In this document: positions 32,876 through 33,563 of the stretch, piece after piece | How positions within the stretch are numbered: the first letter of the stretch is position 1 | How the letters are laid out: the number at the start of each line of letters is the position of its first letter | The notes under the pieces: model-generated | The model's input: only the letters and a program-made list of their open reading frames with translations | What the model was told of the DNA's origin: nothing | Database searches by the model: none | Program-made: the position numbers and the translations under genes | Assembly (NCBI GenBank): GCA_027075275.1 | Contig: JALTBO010000044.1 | Span: forward strand, 1-33,563 | DNA from: Desulfurobacteriaceae bacterium | GTDB lineage: Bacteria; Aquificota; Aquificia; Desulfurobacteriales; Desulfurobacteriaceae | Direction: 5' to 3' | DNA length: 33,563 nucleotides

Positions 32876-33563
32876 ATGAAAGTGAGCGAGTTTGACTACC
32901 ACCTTCCGAAAGAGCTTATAGCCAAGTTCCCCGTTGAGCCCAGGGACTCTGCAAGGCTCTTAGTTCTGAATAGAAAAACCGGAGAGGTAGAGCACAGAAT
33001 TTTCAGAGACATCGTTGACTACCTGAACCCTGGGGATCTACTGGTAATAAACGACACGAAAGTAATTCCCGCAAGGCTTTTTGGAAAACTTGAAACAGGC
33101 GGAAAAGTGGAAGTTCTCCTCGTCCGCCAGGTTGAGCCAGACGTGTGGGAGGTTATGGCAAAGCCTGCAAGGAAGCTGAAAGAGGGAAAGAGGGTTATTT
33201 TTGACGGGGAGCTCTCTGCCGTAGTTCTCGGCTATGCCGGAGAGGGTAAAAGGCTCTTAAAGTTCAACCTGACCGGAGATAAAACCTTTATGGAAAAGCT
33301 CTCAGAAATCGGCCACGTTCCACTTCCACCCTACATAGAGAGGGAGGAGAGGCCTGAAGACAGGGAGAAGTACCAAACAGTTTTTGCAAGGAAAGAGGGG
33401 GCAGTTGCCGCTCCAACTGCAGGATTGCACTTTACAGAGGAGCTCCTTCAGAAACTAAAGGATAAGGGCATTATAATAAAACCGGTTACGCTCCATGTTG
33501 GCCCCGGAACTTTTAAGCCCGTTAAAGTTGAAAACGTTGAAGACCACAAGATGGACTACGAGA
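32876..33563 (+). CDS. queA: tRNA preQ1 ribosyltransferase-isomerase, 3' end beyond the window
   Basis: QueA transfers and isomerises the ribosyl moiety of S-adenosylmethionine to preQ1-modified tRNA, making epoxyqueuosine. The first 229 codons are present. They contain the typical opening KVSEFDYHLPKELIAKFPVE, INDTKVIPARL, PLPPYIERE and AAPTAGLHFT, all strongly conserved in QueA. The ATG follows AGGGGAG by about six bases, within a GGAGCTCC site. Only 13 bases separate it from the toxin stop, so it is likely co-transcribed with the toxin-antitoxin pair unless a promoter lies inside the toxin gene. Confidence 0.96.
   Translation, partial: MKVSEFDYHLPKELIAKFPVEPRDSARLLVLNRKTGEVEHRIFRDIVDYLNPGDLLVINDTKVIPARLFGKLETGGKVEVLLVRQVEPDVWEVMAKPARKLKEGKRVIFDGELSAVVLGYAGEGKRLLKFNLTGDKTFMEKLSEIGHVPLPPYIEREERPEDREKYQTVFARKEGAVAAPTAGLHFTEELLQKLKDKGIIIKPVTLHVGPGTFKPVKVENVEDHKMDYE

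Overview
This window looks like a chromosomal segment of a thermophilic bacterium, most likely Aquificota of the Desulfurobacteriaceae type. That assignment is inference from overall protein character (many K/E-rich proteins, tightly packed overlapping genes, MEP isoprenoid pathway); no 16S sequence is present. It starts inside a 5S rRNA and contains a chromosomal replication origin.

Layout. (1) 1-2473 is an rRNA-end accessory patch: 5S rRNA, an IS element with DDE transposase and target duplication, a one-spacer CRISPR remnant, and an AT-rich gene whose N-terminus is out of frame. (2) 2470-10208 is a core minus-strand run: dxs, a polyprenyl synthase, plsY, pgsA, dnaN, oriC with ten perfect DnaA boxes, dnaA and a glycosyltransferase. 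proS diverges at 10259. (3) 12016-20468 is an AT-rich island, all minus strand. It holds a HEAT/helix-rich protein ending in a trypsin-like protease, a HerA-type ATPase, a McrB-like AAA+ GTPase, a McrC-like nuclease and a decayed gene. This is a candidate composite defence operon. (4) 20508-28129 is a second minus-strand cassette with core-like composition: WYL regulator, NADAR-domain protein, ankyrin protein, an unknown protein, an N-formylglutamate-amidohydrolase-like protein, a gamma-glutamylcyclotransferase-like protein, a small charged protein and a PLD-HerA fusion. (5) 28188-33563 holds a RecB/Cas4-like Fe-S nuclease, a DUF4282-like membrane protein, dnaB, trpE, a Phd/RelE-type toxin-antitoxin pair and the start of queA.

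How the parts work together. The two HerA-containing cassettes lie head to tail on one strand with only 39 bases between them, so transcription could run from the WYL-regulated cassette into the trypsin-HerA-McrBC operon. The first island joins proteolysis, a DNA-translocase-like ATPase and modification-dependent restriction. The second joins nucleotide/ADP-ribose and glutamyl chemistry with a nuclease-ATPase. Both look like conflict systems, but neither gene combination is one I recognise as a named system.

A striking genome-wide signal is the palindrome GGAGCTCC (core GAGCTC). By hand I count about 60 GAGCTC sites, of which about 34 are the full octamer. They are spread over 2.5-12 kb and 20.5-33.5 kb in both gene orientations and several reading frames. 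Only one falls in the 8.5-kb AT-rich island and none in the first 2.5 kb. This separates long-resident DNA from recently acquired DNA and deserves a genome-wide count.
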